Source of the DNA: Rhodoplanes tepidamans
GTDB lineage: Bacteria > Pseudomonadota > Alphaproteobacteria > Rhizobiales > Xanthobacteraceae
Assembly: GCF_030813915.1 (NCBI RefSeq)
Contig: NZ_JAUSUJ010000010.1
Location: 1-64,000 of the forward strand
Direction of reading: 5' to 3'
Length of the DNA: 64,000 bases
Shown: piece by piece, positions 36,415 through 46,634 of the stretch
How positions within the stretch are numbered: position 1 is the first letter of the stretch
Layout: every line of letters begins with the position of its first letter
Notes under the pieces: model-generated
Seen by the model: the letters and a program-made list of their open reading frames with translations, nothing else
What the model was told of the DNA's origin: nothing
Databases searched by the model: none
Position numbers and translations under genes: made by a program

Positions 36415-36462
36415 GTGTGTCGATTTCGTCGTGTGCCGATGTCGGCGTGTGCCGATGTCGGT
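36415..36462 (+). repeat. 16-bp tandem repeat, three copies
   Basis: Unit GTGTGCCGATGTCGGC. Copies at 36415-36430 (divergent), 36431-36446 and 36447-36462 (last base differs). A decayed fourth copy follows. It lies 60 bp upstream of the pmbA start. Confidence 0.75.
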
Positions 36463-36521
36463 GTGTCTCGACCTCGAACGTGCCGCCGTCCCGCCTCCCG
36501 CAGCGAAAGCCTCAGTCCGCC

Positions 36522-37874
36522 ATGTCCTCCCTGTTCGATCAGTCCGCGCTCGTCACCCTGGCCGAGCTCCTCGTCGCCGCGGCGCGCCGGGCCGGCGCCG
36601 ACGCGGCCGACGCGATCGCGACGCGCGGCGTCTCCCTTTCGGTCGACGTGCGTGACGGCACGGTGGAGGAATCGACCCGTTCGGAGGACGACGATCTCGG
36701 CCTGCGCGTGCTGGTCGGCCGCCGCCAGGCCGTGGTGTCGACCAACGACCTCGCCCGCGACGGCGTCGACGCGCTCGCCGAGCGCGCCGTGGCGATGGCC
36801 CGCGTCGCGCCGGAGGATCCGTATGCGGGCCTCGCCGATCCGGCGCTGCTCGCCAGGGATTTTCCGGATCTCGATCTCGTCGACCACACGATTCCCGACG
36901 TCGGCGTGCTGGAAGCGCGCGCGCAGGCGGCCGAGGCGGCGGGCCTCGCCGTGCCGGGCGTGTCGAAGTCGGGCGGCGCCTCGGCCTCGGCCGGCATCGG
37001 CGGCATGGTGCTGGTCACCTCGACGGGCTTCACCGGCATCTATGTCGGATCGCGCCACTCGGTCGCGATGACGGCGATCGCCGGCGAGGGCACCAAGATG
37101 GAGCAGGACCACGACTGGTCGTCGGCCGTACACGCGAGCGACCTCGACGATCCGCAGTCGATCGGCCGCACCGCCGGCGAGCGTGCCGTCAAGCGCCTCG
37201 ATCCGCGCAAGGTGTCGACCCGCAAGGTGCCGGTCGTCTACGCGCCGCGCGTCGCCGGCTCGCTCGTCTCGCATCTCGTCTCGGCCGTGAACGGTGCGTC
37301 GATCGCGCGCAAGACCAGCCTGCTGCGCGACAAGCTCGGCCAGCGGATCTTCTCGCCCGGCATCAGGATCATCGACGACCCGCTGCGCCGGCGCGGCCTG
37401 CGCTCGCATCCGTTCGACGCCGAGGGCGTCGCCGGCCGGCGGCTGGCGCTGGTCGACGACGGCGTGATCACGACCTGGATCCTCGACTGCGCGACGGCGC
37501 GCGAGCTCGGCATGACGACCACCGGCCACGCCCAGCGCGGCGTCTCCTCGACGCCGAGCCCGAGCGCCTCGAACGTGCATCTCGAGGCCGGCGCCGAGAC
37601 GGCGGCCGAGCTGATCGGCGACATCTCGGACGGGCTCTACGTGACCGACCTGATCGGCATGGGCGTCAACATGGTGACGGGCGACTACAGCCGCGGCGCC
37701 GCCGGCTTCTGGATCGAGAACGGCACCCTCACCTATCCGGTCAGCGAAGTGACGATCGCCGGCAACCTGATCGACATGTTCGCCACCCTGCGGCCGGCCA
37801 ACGACCTCGCGTTCCGCTACGGCGTCAACGCACCGACCGTGCGGGTGGAGGGTCTCACCGTTGCGGGTGTCTGA
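36522..37874 (+). CDS. pmbA: TldD/PmbA-family protease, PmbA type
   Basis: 450-residue PmbA-like partner of the TldD/TldE (PmbA) Zn-protease, known for processing modified peptides (microcin B17, and CcdA turnover) in enterobacteria. Blocks visible: DVRDGTVEESTRSEDDDLGL, VSTNDLARDGVDALAERAV, VVYAPRVAGSLVSHLVSAVNG and MGVNMVTGDYSRGAAGFWIE. ATG 36522. PmbA lacks the metal-binding HExxxH, consistent here. Its stop overlaps the next gene by 14 bp. TldD/PmbA can act on RiPP leaders, so a link with the radical SAM locus is conceivable but unsupported. Confidence 0.93.
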   Translation: MSSLFDQSALVTLAELLVAAARRAGADAADAIATRGVSLSVDVRDGTVEESTRSEDDDLGLRVLVGRRQAVVSTNDLARDGVDALAERAVAMARVAPEDPYAGLADPALLARDFPDLDLVDHTIPDVGVLEARAQAAEAAGLAVPGVSKSGGASASAGIGGMVLVTSTGFTGIYVGSRHSVAMTAIAGEGTKMEQDHDWSSAVHASDLDDPQSIGRTAGERAVKRLDPRKVSTRKVPVVYAPRVAGSLVSHLVSAVNGASIARKTSLLRDKLGQRIFSPGIRIIDDPLRRRGLRSHPFDAEGVAGRRLALVDDGVITTWILDCATARELGMTTTGHAQRGVSSTPSPSASNVHLEAGAETAAELIGDISDGLYVTDLIGMGVNMVTGDYSRGAAGFWIENGTLTYPVSEVTIAGNLIDMFATLRPANDLAFRYGVNAPTVRVEGLTVAGV

Positions 37875-38694
37875 CGCGCTCGACCACGCCGCCGTGGTGG
37901 CGCCCCTCGCGGAGATCGTCCGCGAGGCGGGAGCCATCGCGCTCGCCGCGATCCGCAACCCGATCCGCAGCTGGTACAAGGGCAAGGGCCAGGACTCGCC
38001 GGTGTCGGAGATCGATCTCGCGGTCGACCGCCTGCTGAAGCAACGGCTCGGAGCGCTGCTGCCGGACTGCGGCTGGCTGTCGGAGGAGACCGAGGACGAC
38101 CCGGCCCGGCTCGGCTGCGGGCGGCTGTGGGTGGTCGATCCGATCGACGGCACCCGCGGCATGATCGCCGGCAAGCCGGACTGGACCATCTCGGTGGCGC
38201 TGGTGGAGCACGACCGGCCGGTGGTCGCCGCGCTGCTCGCCCCGGTGACCGACGAGATGTTCCTGGCGGTCGCCGGGCGCGGCGCCAGCCGCAACGGGGT
38301 GGCCATGACGGTCGCCGCGGCCGCCGGCCCGACCGGCGCGGCCGCCCTCGCCGGCGCCCGTGTCGCCGGCCCGCCGCGGCTCCTCGAACGCGTCTCCGCG
38401 GCGGCCCCGGGCCTCGTGCTCGAGCCCAAGGTGCACTCGCTCGCGTTGCGGTTCGCCCGCGTCGCATACGGGCGAATCCACGTCGCTTTCGCCTCCCGCG
38501 ACAGCCACGACTGGGACCTTGCGGCTGCCGATCTTTTGGTGCACGAAGCCGGCGGGACGCTGACCACGATCGCGGGCGAGACCATCCGGTACAACCGTCC
38601 GGTGCCGACCCACGAGGCGCTCGTCGCCGCCGACCCGGTGCGCCATCGGGCCGCGTGCGAGATCGCCGCGACGCTGGCGCGGACGTCCCGCTGA
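37861..38694 (+). CDS. Inositol monophosphatase / CysQ-family phosphatase
   Basis: 277-residue Mg2+- and Li+-sensitive phosphatase fold. Metal-binding residues are in WLSEETEDD, WVVDPIDGTRGMIAG (DPIDGT motif) and HDWDLAAADLLVHEAGG. Substrate could be 3'-phosphoadenosine 5'-phosphate, inositol phosphate or a sugar phosphate. The start is TTG 37861, with GGAGGG 8 bases upstream; a GTG at 37867 is possible. It lies in a pmbA - phosphatase - waaA - lpxK string. Confidence 0.9.
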   Translation: MRVSDALDHAAVVAPLAEIVREAGAIALAAIRNPIRSWYKGKGQDSPVSEIDLAVDRLLKQRLGALLPDCGWLSEETEDDPARLGCGRLWVVDPIDGTRGMIAGKPDWTISVALVEHDRPVVAALLAPVTDEMFLAVAGRGASRNGVAMTVAAAAGPTGAAALAGARVAGPPRLLERVSAAAPGLVLEPKVHSLALRFARVAYGRIHVAFASRDSHDWDLAAADLLVHEAGGTLTTIAGETIRYNRPVPTHEALVAADPVRHRAACEIAATLARTSR

Positions 38695-38762
38695 GCCGCC
38701 TGCCGATCGCGCGAGCGGCCCGCGCGTCCCGCGCGTTGTGCACGAGTGAGGAGACGGCGGTC

Positions 38763-40067
38763 TTGGTCGAACGATTGCCGTTCACCTTCACGGCGTACCG
38801 GCTCGCCACCCGGGCGGCCACTCCCTTCGCCCGATACCTCCTCGCCCGCCGCCTGCAGCGCGGCAAGGAGCATCCCGAGCGTCTCGCCGAGCGGCGGGGC
38901 GAGGCGAGCGCGCCGCGTCCGCGCGGCCCGCTGGTGTGGGTGCACGGGGCGAGCGTCGGCGAGCTGATCGCCGCGCTGCCGCTGGTCGAGCGCCTGCTGG
39001 CCGGCGGCGTCGCCGTGCTGGTGACGACCGGCACGGTCACCTCGGCCGAGGTCGCGGCGCGACGGCTGCCGCGCGGCGCGCTGCACCAGTTCGTGCCGCT
39101 CGATGCGCCCGCCTATGTGGCGCGCTTCCTCGACCACTGGCGCCCCGATCTCGGCCTGTTCGTCGAATCCGACCTGTGGCCGAACCTGATCCTCGGCTGC
39201 GGCGAGCGCGGCATTCCGCTGATCCTGACCAACGGCCGGCTGTCGGAACGCTCGTTCGAGAAGTGGCAGCGGGCGCCCGCCACCATCGAGGCGCTGCTGT
39301 CGCGCTTCGATCTCTGCCTCGTCCGCTCGGCCGAGGACGCGCAGCGCTTCGGCGCGCTCGGCGCGCCGCGCATCGGCGTCACCGGCAATCTCAAGCTCGA
39401 CGTCCCGGCCCTGCCGGTCGATCCGGGCCGCTTCGCCGAGCTCAAGCGGGCGCTGGCCGGGCGGCCGCTGGTCGTCGCCGCCTCCACCCATGCGGGCGAG
39501 GAGGCGGTGCTGATCGAGGTGCACCGCCGGCTCCGGCTCGACTTTCCGCGTCTCCTCACCGTCATCGCGCCGCGGCACCCGGAGCGCGGCGCCGAGATCG
39601 CGGCGCTCGCCCGGGCCGCCAGCCTCGACGCGACGCGGCGCGCGGAAGGGCTGCTGCCCAACGCCGCGACCGAGATCTACGTGAGCGACACGCTCGGCGA
39701 GCTCGGCCTGCTGTACCGGCTCGCTCCGGTGGTGTTCATGGGCGGCTCGCTGATCCCGCACGGCGGCCAGAACCCGATCGAGCCGATCAAGCTCGGCGCC
39801 GGCGTGCTGCACGGCCCGCACGTGAAGAACTTCTCCGACCTCTACCAGACGCTCGACAGCGCCGGCGGCGCCCTGCAGGTCCGCGACGGCGCCGATCTCG
39901 CCCGCCGCCTCGCCGCCCTTCTCGCCGACCCGGAGGCGAGCGCGCGGCTCGCCGCCGCGGGCGAGCGCACCGTGCAGATCCTCGCCGGCGCGGTCGACCG
40001 TACCATGGCGGCGCTCGAGCCCTATCTGGTGCAGATCCGCCTCGCGGGCCGGAGCGACTATGCGTGA
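38763..40067 (+). CDS. waaA: 3-deoxy-D-manno-octulosonic acid (Kdo) transferase
   Basis: 434-residue inner-membrane glycosyltransferase that adds Kdo to lipid IVA. N-terminal anchor FTFTAYRLATRAATPFARYL, then WVHGASVGELIAALPL, VESDLWPNLI, LTNGRLSERSF and the nucleotide-sugar end MGGSLIPHGGQNPIEP. The start is TTG 38763, with GAGGAG 9-10 bases upstream, since no good ATG is close. It overlaps lpxK by 8 bp; both act in lipid A-core assembly. Confidence 0.94.
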   Translation: MVERLPFTFTAYRLATRAATPFARYLLARRLQRGKEHPERLAERRGEASAPRPRGPLVWVHGASVGELIAALPLVERLLAGGVAVLVTTGTVTSAEVAARRLPRGALHQFVPLDAPAYVARFLDHWRPDLGLFVESDLWPNLILGCGERGIPLILTNGRLSERSFEKWQRAPATIEALLSRFDLCLVRSAEDAQRFGALGAPRIGVTGNLKLDVPALPVDPGRFAELKRALAGRPLVVAASTHAGEEAVLIEVHRRLRLDFPRLLTVIAPRHPERGAEIAALARAASLDATRRAEGLLPNAATEIYVSDTLGELGLLYRLAPVVFMGGSLIPHGGQNPIEPIKLGAGVLHGPHVKNFSDLYQTLDSAGGALQVRDGADLARRLAALLADPEASARLAAAGERTVQILAGAVDRTMAALEPYLVQIRLAGRSDYA

Positions 40068-41064
40068 GCCGGCCTTCTGGTGGCACCCGCCCGGCCTCGC
40101 CTCCGGCCTGCTCGCGCCGGCCGCCGCCCTCTGCCACCGCATCGCCGCCGCCCGCATGCGCCGGCCCGGACGCACGCTGCCGGTGCCGGTGGTGTGCATC
40201 GGCAACCTGACGGTCGGCGGCGCCGGCAAGACGCCGACCGCGATCGCCGTCGCCCGCCTGATCCAGGGCGCCGGGCTGAGGCCGGTGTTCCTCACCCGCG
40301 GCTACAAGGGCCGGCTCGCCGGGCCGCTGACCGTCGATCCGGGCGCGGCCGCGGCCGACGTGGGCGACGAGCCGCTGCTGCTCGCCCGCACCGCGACGAC
40401 GATCCTGTCGCGCGACCGCTCCGCCGGGGCCGACGCGGCGCTCGCCGCCCGCGCCGGCGTGATCGTGATGGACGACGGGCTGCAGAACCCCTCGCTCGCC
40501 AAGACCGTGGCGCTCGTGGTGGTGGACGGCCGGCGTGGCATCGGCAACGGCAGGGTGCTGCCGGCCGGGCCCCTGCGCCTCGGGCTCGACGCGCAGCTCG
40601 ACCGCGCCCATGCGGTGCTGGTGATCGGGCCGCCCTCGGACCTCGCGCTGCCCGTCGTCGACGCGGCGCGCCGGCGCGGCCTGCCGATCTTCTCGGGGCG
40701 GCTGCTGCCGGAGCCGGCCGCGGTCGCGGCCCTGCGCGAACAGCGCCTGCTCGCCTATGCGGGGATCGCCGATCCGGCGAAATTCTTCGCGACGCTGGCG
40801 AGTGCCGGGCTGGCGCCGGTGCGCACCGCGCACTTCCCGGACCACCACGCCTTCACGGCCGCCGAGGCGGCGCGGCTGATCGCCGACGCCGCGGCCGACG
40901 GCCTCCGCCTGGTCACCACCGAGAAGGACGCCTCGCGGCTGCAGGGCGATCCGGCGCTGGCGGCCCTCGCCGCGGCGAGCGCCACCCTGCCGGTCGCCCT
41001 GGTCCTCGACGACCCCGCCGGCCTGCGCCGCTTCCTGGCCGGCCGGACGGGATTGAGGCTGTGA
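40060..41064 (+). CDS. lpxK: Tetraacyldisaccharide 4'-kinase
   Basis: 334-residue kinase that phosphorylates the 4' position of the lipid A disaccharide. N-terminal REPAFWWHPPGLASGLLAP with a membrane helix, Walker A in GNLTVGGAGKTPTAIAVA, TRGYKGRLAG, and VMDDGLQNPSL (the DDG motif). ATG overlaps the waaA stop by 8 bp. Cotranscribed with waaA. Confidence 0.95.
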   Translation: MREPAFWWHPPGLASGLLAPAAALCHRIAAARMRRPGRTLPVPVVCIGNLTVGGAGKTPTAIAVARLIQGAGLRPVFLTRGYKGRLAGPLTVDPGAAAADVGDEPLLLARTATTILSRDRSAGADAALAARAGVIVMDDGLQNPSLAKTVALVVVDGRRGIGNGRVLPAGPLRLGLDAQLDRAHAVLVIGPPSDLALPVVDAARRRGLPIFSGRLLPEPAAVAALREQRLLAYAGIADPAKFFATLASAGLAPVRTAHFPDHHAFTAAEAARLIADAAADGLRLVTTEKDASRLQGDPALAALAAASATLPVALVLDDPAGLRRFLAGRTGLRL

Positions 41065-41071
41065 GGAACCG

Positions 41072-41305
41072 TCAGGTCGCCGGCTTCACGCGGTCGGCGT
41101 AGAGGCGCTGGGCGACCGCCTCGGGCCCGGCATAGGCCTCCTGGCGCTCGACGCTCCAGTACTTCAGCTCCTCGAGCGGGATCGGCACGCCGGTGACGGC
41201 GCAGCGCACGAAGGCGCCGGCCCGCAGCACCCGGAAATCGGCATCGAGATAACGGACTTCCGCTTCGCCCGTCTGCGGCGAGCGATAGTCGAAGCGGTTG
41301 AGCAC
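41072..41305 (-). CDS. DUF2093 small protein
   Basis: 77 residues, DUF2093. Visible: LNRFDYRSPQTGEAEVRYLD, FVRCAVTGVPIPLEELKYWS and VERQEAYAGPE. GTG 41305 was chosen; GGGAGG lies 6 bases upstream. Commonly found next to lpxK in this order. Function unknown; the single Cys and the conserved tail do not indicate catalysis. Convergent with lpxK (7 bp gap). Confidence 0.88.
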   Translation of the reverse strand: MLNRFDYRSPQTGEAEVRYLDADFRVLRAGAFVRCAVTGVPIPLEELKYWSVERQEAYAGPEAVAQRLYADRVKPAT

Positions 41306-41457
41306 GGACGGACCTCCCGAACGGATTCGCCGGCGACCGGCGGCATAACGATCCAATGTAGTCGCTCTCGCGCAGCGGCGAAACCCCGGCCGCCGCCGAC
41401 CGGCTCGACGGCACGCGGCGACGTGCTAGGCTCGCGGGAAGAACGGGTGTCTGGGCG

Positions 41458-42303
41458 ATGCGTCTCCTTCTGCCGGGTCCGATCGTGGCCGCCGCTTTCG
41501 CCGGGACGCTCGGGATGACGGCCGGTGCCGCCGTAGCGGCCCCGGAGCCGGAGATCGTCCGGTTCCCGGGCCGCGACCTCACCCTGTCCGGACTGCTGTT
41601 CCGGCCCGAGGGCGCCGGGCCGTTCCCGGCCGTGGTCGCCCTGCACGGCTGTGCCGGCCTCGGCAGGACCGGCCTCGATCCGCGCTTCCGCGACTGGGCC
41701 TCGATCCTCACCGGCAAGGGCTTCGCCGTCCTGTTCCCGGACAGCTTCGGATCGCGCGGGCTCGGCCCGCAGTGCCGGGTGCGGCCCCGCACCGTCACGC
41801 CGGAGCGCGAGCGCAGCGCCGACGCGGACGCGGCGCGCCGCTTCCTGCAGACCCGCGGCGACGTGCGGCCCGACCGGGTGTCGCTGCTCGGCTGGTCGAA
41901 CGGCGGCAGCACGGTGCTGTGGGCGGTGCGGCCGCAGAGCCGGCGCGACCGCGGCGGGCCGGATTTCCGCTCCGTCGTCGCCCTCTATCCGGGCTGCGCC
42001 CGGCTGGTGCCGCGCGCCTGGAGCTCGCGGGTGCCGGTCCTGATCCTGATCGGCGGTGCCGACGACTGGACGCCCGCCGCCGCCTGCGAGCAGATGGTCG
42101 CCGGGGCCCGCGGCCGCAGCGCCCGCGCCACCATCGAGGTCTATCCGGGCGCCTATCACGACTTCGACGCGCCCGACCGGCCCGTGAAGGTCCGCAGCGG
42201 CCTCGCCTTCTCGGCGGACGGCTCGGGCCGCGCCCACACCGGGACCAACCCGGCCGCCCGTGCCGACGCGTTTCGCCGGGTGCCGGCCTTCCTGGCGCGC
42301 TGA
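41458..42303 (+). CDS. Secreted dienelactone-hydrolase-family protein
   Basis: 281-residue alpha/beta hydrolase. Signal peptide at 1-28 (VAAAFAGTLGMTAGAAVAA). Nucleophile Ser in LLGWSNGGSTV (G-x-S-x-G), Asp in GGADDWTPAAA and His in GAYHDFDAPD complete a triad. VALHGCAGLGRTGLDPRFRD is the oxyanion loop. Substrate unknown; the family hydrolyses lactones and esters. Convergent with xseA. Confidence 0.86.
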   Translation: MRLLLPGPIVAAAFAGTLGMTAGAAVAAPEPEIVRFPGRDLTLSGLLFRPEGAGPFPAVVALHGCAGLGRTGLDPRFRDWASILTGKGFAVLFPDSFGSRGLGPQCRVRPRTVTPERERSADADAARRFLQTRGDVRPDRVSLLGWSNGGSTVLWAVRPQSRRDRGGPDFRSVVALYPGCARLVPRAWSSRVPVLILIGGADDWTPAAACEQMVAGARGRSARATIEVYPGAYHDFDAPDRPVKVRSGLAFSADGSGRAHTGTNPAARADAFRRVPAFLAR

Positions 42304-42340
42304 AGGATGCGCTGGCGCACCGAGGACGCCCGAAGGAGCC

Positions 42341-43960
42341 TCAGAACAGCGAGCCCTGCCCCTCCGCCGGCGCCTTGCGGCGGGTGACGGGCTTCGGGAC
42401 CTGCGGCCGCTCCGCCGCGGTGGATGCGGGCGCCGGCGGCGGCAGGTCGCCCGCCGCGCCGCGGTCGGCCGTCGCGGCGACCCGGCCGTCGGCGAACTCG
42501 AGCGACAGCCGCTGGCCGGGAATCACCACGGCGGCGCTGCGCAGCGGCCGGTCGTCGGCGCCGCGCACCAGCGCGAAGCCGCGCGCCAGCACGCCCGTGT
42601 AGGACAGCGCCTGCAGTAGCTTCTCGGCCCGGGAGAGGCGCGCCCGGCGTTCCGCCAGCAGCCCTCTGGAGGCCCGCTCGGCCCGCCTGGCGAGCGCCGT
42701 GATGCGCTCGCGGTCGCGCACCAGGGCCTGGCGCTGCGCCGCCAGCGACGCCCGCAGGGCCGCGCCGAGACGGCCCGAGACCGCCGCGAAGCGGTCGCGC
42801 CGGCGCTCGGCGTGGACCTTGAGGCAGCGCGCGGTGCGGTCGGAGAGGCCCTTCACCCGTTCGCGCTCGCGCGAGACACGGTTGCGCAGCAGCCCCGGCG
42901 TCAGCCGCGCCGCGGCGCGGGAAAAGTCGCTGCGGTGGCGATGGGCGCCGGCGAGCAGCGCCCGTGGCAGCCGACCGGCGGCCGCATCGAGCCTCTGGCG
43001 CGCGCCCCCGAGCAGCGCATCGGCGGTCGGCAGCGCCCGGGCGGCCGAGCGCAGCGCCACGCGGCGGCCCTCCTGGGCCCGCACCCAGCAGGTCAGCACC
43101 CGACGGCCGAGCCCGTCCACCTTCGCCATCAGCTCGGAGCGCACCGGCACGGCCATCTCGGCGGCCGCCGTGGGGGTGGGCGCGCGGCGGTCGGAGGCGA
43201 AGTCGATCAGCGTCACGTCGGTCTCGTGGCCGACCGCCGAGATCAGCGGAATGAAGCTGTCGGCGGCGGCGCGGACCACGATCTCCTCGTTGAACGCCCA
43301 CAGATCCTCGATCGAGCCGCCGCCGCGGGCGACGATCAGCAGATCGGGCCGCGGGATCGGCCCGTCCTCGGGCAGCGCGTTGAAGCCGCGGATCGCCGCG
43401 GCGATCTCCTCGGCCGCGCCCTCCCCCTGCACGCGCACCGGCCACACCAGCACGGGCCGCGGGAAGCGGTCCTCCAGGCGATGCAGGATGTCGCGGATCA
43501 CGGCGCCGGTCGGCGACGTGACCACGCCGATCACCCCCGGCAGCGACGGCAGGAGCTGCTTCCTCGCCTCGTCGAACAGGCCTTCCGCCGCGAGCGCCTG
43601 CTTGCGCTGCTCGAGCAGCGCCATCAGGGCGCCGAGGCCGGCCGGCTCCAGGCTCTCGATGACGATCTGATAGGTCGAGCGGCCCGGATAGGTGGTGAGC
43701 CGCCCGGTGGCGATCACCTCCAGCCCCTCCTCGGGCTTGATCCGCATGCGCGCGAAGGCGGTGCGCCAGACCACGGCATCGATGCGGGCCGACTCGTCCT
43801 TCAGGCAGAAATAGGCGTGACCCGAGGAGTGGACGCCGCGGAACCCCGAGATCTCGCCGCGCACCCGCACGTGTCCGAAGGCGTCCTCCACGGTGCGCTT
43901 GAGCGCCGAGGAGAGCTCGGAGACGGTCCATTCGGGAATGTTGAGGCGCGGCTGGTCCAT
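42341..43960 (-). CDS. xseA: Exodeoxyribonuclease VII large subunit
   Basis: 539-residue catalytic subunit of single-strand exonuclease VII. N-terminal OB-fold ([19 protein letters not shown]), the conserved central blocks [32 protein letters not shown] and [20 protein letters not shown], then a long Arg/Ala-rich coiled-coil with [21 protein letters not shown] 43960. The small subunit xseB is not in the window. Confidence 0.95.
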   Translation of the reverse strand: MDQPRLNIPEWTVSELSSALKRTVEDAFGHVRVRGEISGFRGVHSSGHAYFCLKDESARIDAVVWRTAFARMRIKPEEGLEVIATGRLTTYPGRSTYQIVIESLEPAGLGALMALLEQRKQALAAEGLFDEARKQLLPSLPGVIGVVTSPTGAVIRDILHRLEDRFPRPVLVWPVRVQGEGAAEEIAAAIRGFNALPEDGPIPRPDLLIVARGGGSIEDLWAFNEEIVVRAAADSFIPLISAVGHETDVTLIDFASDRRAPTPTAAAEMAVPVRSELMAKVDGLGRRVLTCWVRAQEGRRVALRSAARALPTADALLGGARQRLDAAAGRLPRALLAGAHRHRSDFSRAAARLTPGLLRNRVSRERERVKGLSDRTARCLKVHAERRRDRFAAVSGRLGAALRASLAAQRQALVRDRERITALARRAERASRGLLAERRARLSRAEKLLQALSYTGVLARGFALVRGADDRPLRSAAVVIPGQRLSLEFADGRVAATADRGAAGDLPPPAPASTAAERPQVPKPVTRRKAPAEGQGSLF

Positions 43961-43982
43961 GTCCGGTTCTTGCGCGTAGCGC

Positions 43983-44054
43983 GTAGCCCGGATGAAGTAC
44001 AGCGACATCCGGGGTTGCGGCGGCCCCCCGGGTTTCGCTGCGCTCCACCCGGGC
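43983..44054 (+). repeat. Dispersed palindromic repeat unit
   Basis: GTAGCCCGGATGAAGTACAG opens the unit, with ATCCGGG closing the first hairpin at 44007; a second hairpin (CCCGGG ... CACCCGGGC) runs 44027-44054. Such GTAGCCCGGAT units are widespread in Bradyrhizobium-like genomes. It separates xseA and the sugar-kinase gene. Confidence 0.6.
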
Positions 44055-44072
44055 GACGACGTTATTCCGACG

Positions 44073-45215
44073 TCACTCCGCCGCGATGTCGCCGAAGCGC
44101 TCGTCGGCGGGCGACTCGAAGTGCAGCGGCCAGCGACGGGTGGCGAACTGCGGACCGAGTGCCGCGATGCGCTTCTCCAGCTCGTCGCGCCGGAGCAGGC
44201 CCGCCTGGGTGTCGACGAAGCCGACCACCGAGGCGGCGTTGATGGTCGCCGCCTCGAGCGCCCGCACCGGCGGGAGCCCGAGGGCCTCGTAGGCCGTGTA
44301 GGTCGACGTGAAGGCGTCGCCCGCACCCGCCGTGCCGGCCACCGTGCACTCGACCGAGGGGCAGAACACGATCTCCTCGTGGGTCGCCACATAGGCGCCG
44401 CGCTTGCCGTCGGTGAGCAGCACGCGCCGCGGCCCCATGCTGGTCAGCGCCCGGAAGAACTGCACCACGCTCATGTCGTAGCCGCCGCCGGAGAGCGGCC
44501 GCCGGTCGATGTCGGGCCGCTCCTCGCCGGGCGCCAGCGGCAGCCGGGGGCCGCCCTCGCCGAACTGGGCGATCAGGCTCGGCACCAGGGTCGACGCCTC
44601 GTTACGGTTGAGTGCGACGATGTCGACCATGCGCAACGCCTCCTGGAACGGGCCGGCGCGGGCCGACAGCTGGCGCACGCCCGGATTGGTGGCGACCAGC
44701 GCACCCTGCGCCTTGGCGCGGCGGACAAGATCGGGAAAGCGCTCGGCCGACTTGCCGGAGAGCGACGTGATGTAGACGACGTCGACCGCGAAGGCGTTGT
44801 CGTGCAGGTCGTGCAGCTCCAGCATCGTGTTGGCGCCGCGGAACGTGAACACGGCGGCGTTGCGGTCGTGCGAGGAGATCAGCACCGAGGCGCCGGTCGG
44901 CGCGCGCGGGTCGCGCAGCGCCCAGCGGGTGGAGACGCCCTCGTGCTCCAGCGTGGTCAGGACCTGCTCGGCGCGGCCGTCCTGGCCGAGCTTGACGAGG
45001 GTCGAGACGTCGAAGCCGAGCCGCGCCATCGACACGGCGGCGTTGACGGCGCCGCCGCCGATATGGGTGGAGATCTCGAGCGCCTCGGTCTTGCGGCCCT
45101 CCTCCATCAGCAGGAAGGAGGAGTCCGCATTGGACATCGCCATCCGCTCGATGCGCGAGCTCTCGATGATCGCGATCGTGTCGATCATGGCGCCGCCGAC
45201 CGTCAGGGCCTTCAT
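44073..45215 (-). CDS. PfkB-family carbohydrate kinase
   Basis: 380-residue ribokinase-fold kinase, longer than the usual 300-330. N-terminal [10 protein letters not shown], the substrate motif [19 protein letters not shown] and the C-terminal catalytic [18 protein letters not shown] (G-x-G-D anion hole and base Asp) are clear. ATG 45215 with GAGGAGG 6 bases upstream. The substrate is unknown; an insertion at about residues 245-290 may set specificity. It is followed by the 455-bp divergent region. Confidence 0.88.
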   Translation of the reverse strand: MKALTVGGAMIDTIAIIESSRIERMAMSNADSSFLLMEEGRKTEALEISTHIGGGAVNAAVSMARLGFDVSTLVKLGQDGRAEQVLTTLEHEGVSTRWALRDPRAPTGASVLISSHDRNAAVFTFRGANTMLELHDLHDNAFAVDVVYITSLSGKSAERFPDLVRRAKAQGALVATNPGVRQLSARAGPFQEALRMVDIVALNRNEASTLVPSLIAQFGEGGPRLPLAPGEERPDIDRRPLSGGGYDMSVVQFFRALTSMGPRRVLLTDGKRGAYVATHEEIVFCPSVECTVAGTAGAGDAFTSTYTAYEALGLPPVRALEAATINAASVVGFVDTQAGLLRRDELEKRIAALGPQFATRRWPLHFESPADERFGDIAAE

Positions 45216-45670
45216 GCCATCCTCCTCAGTGTCGCCCGGCCGGTCTCCCGGTCGGGATCGCCGTCGGTCGCGGCCGGCCGGACCGGACGCCGCGGACAGT
45301 CGTCGCGCCGGCGCCCCGCCGCCTCCGGCTTGACCGCCCAGGGCGCGATTCGTCAAGGCACCTCCACCTGGAGGCCGCCCTCCCAACGTCCCGGAAGGCA
45401 AGGTGCGGGCCGACCACCGGCGTGCGACCCGATGCAACCGGAGCGTCAGCCAGCGCCGCCGCCAGACCCCCGCGCGCTTCGCCGGACCGTCGGTCGATCG
45501 GCTGCGGTCGATCCACCAATTCCCCAGCTATGAGATATAACGACTCGGTGTTGCCCGCACCAGCCGGCCCGGCCGGGCCGGTGCGGAGAGCGCCGCACGG
45601 CCGCGCGCCGCCGTGTGAAAGCGTCCTTCGGAGTCGCCGGCGCGGCGGCGCCACCCCCTTGGAGACCAAC
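45216..45670. other. 455-bp divergent intergenic region
   Basis: This lies between the sugar-kinase gene (minus) and the EamA gene (plus). One AT-rich spot (TATGAGATATAAC, 45534-45546) could hold a -10 box. No coding frame has a credible ribosome site. Confidence 0.4.
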
Positions 45671-46585
45671 GTGCCGGACCCCTGGTCGTGGGCCATGTTC
45701 GCGGTCGCCGCCGCGGCCGGCCAGACGGTGCGCAACGCCGCCCAGCGTCAGCTCACGCAGACGCTCGGCACCGTCGGCGCGACCCATGTGCGCTTCCTGT
45801 TCGGGTTTCCGTTCGCGGTCGTGTTCCTGGCGCTCGTCGTCGCCTGGACCGGCACGCCGCCGCCGCGGCCGCCCGCCGGCTTCTGGCCGTGGGTCGCGTC
45901 CGGGGCCCTCACCCAGATCGTCGCCACCGCCCTGATGCTGGCCGCCATGGGCGAGCGCTCCTTCCTGGTGGTGATCGCCTACACCAAGACGGAGCCCGTC
46001 CAGGTGGCGCTGTTCGGCCTCGTGGTGCTGGGCGACGCCGTAACGCTGCCGATGGCCGCGGCGATCCTGGTCGCCACGGCGGGTGTCGTGCTGATGTCGC
46101 TGCGGCCCGGCCAGACGGCGAGCCGGCCCGGCGAAACGGCCGGCGGCGGAGCACGGCCGATGCTGCTCGGGCTCGGCTCCGCGGCCCTGTTCGCCCTCTC
46201 GGCGGTCGGCTATCGCGGCGCCATCATCAGCCTGCCGACCGACTTCGTCACCGCGGCGAGCACCACGCTCTGCGTCGCGCTGGCGATCCAGTCGGTGCTG
46301 CTGTCGGGCTGGCTGGCGCTGCGCGACCCGCCGGTGCTGATCGCCGTGCTGCGCGCCTGGCGGCCGTCGCTCCTCGCCGGCTTCATGGGCGCGCTCGCCT
46401 CGCAGCTCTGGTTCCTCGCCTTCGCGCTGACCGCCGCCGCCAACGTGCGCACCGTCGCGCTCGTCGAGGTGCTGTTCGCGCAGGGCGTCTCGCGCTTCGC
46501 CTTCGGCCAGCGCAGCACCGCCCGCGAGCTGCTGGGCATCGCTCTGATCGTCGCCGGTGTCGTGCTGCTTCTATGGGTGCATTGA
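45671..46585 (+). CDS. EamA/DMT-superfamily transporter
   Basis: 304 residues with about ten membrane helices in two EamA halves. The first half ends near AAILVATAGVVLMSL, the second near ALIVAGVVLLLWVH. Conserved turn AYTKTEPVQVALFG is typical. GTG 45671 was chosen with TTGGAG upstream. Exports small metabolites or amino acids in general; substrate unknown. Confidence 0.85.
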   Translation: MPDPWSWAMFAVAAAAGQTVRNAAQRQLTQTLGTVGATHVRFLFGFPFAVVFLALVVAWTGTPPPRPPAGFWPWVASGALTQIVATALMLAAMGERSFLVVIAYTKTEPVQVALFGLVVLGDAVTLPMAAAILVATAGVVLMSLRPGQTASRPGETAGGGARPMLLGLGSAALFALSAVGYRGAIISLPTDFVTAASTTLCVALAIQSVLLSGWLALRDPPVLIAVLRAWRPSLLAGFMGALASQLWFLAFALTAAANVRTVALVEVLFAQGVSRFAFGQRSTARELLGIALIVAGVVLLLWVH

Positions 46586-46634
46586 GACGCGGGACGCGCG
46601 GCGCAGCGGGCCACCGGGGGCGGACGAGTTCGGC

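Noticed and set aside
36522-37874. pmbA as the protease partner of the radical SAM peptide system
   Set aside because: It is 11 kb away in a conserved core gene string with its own context; nothing in the sequence ties the two.
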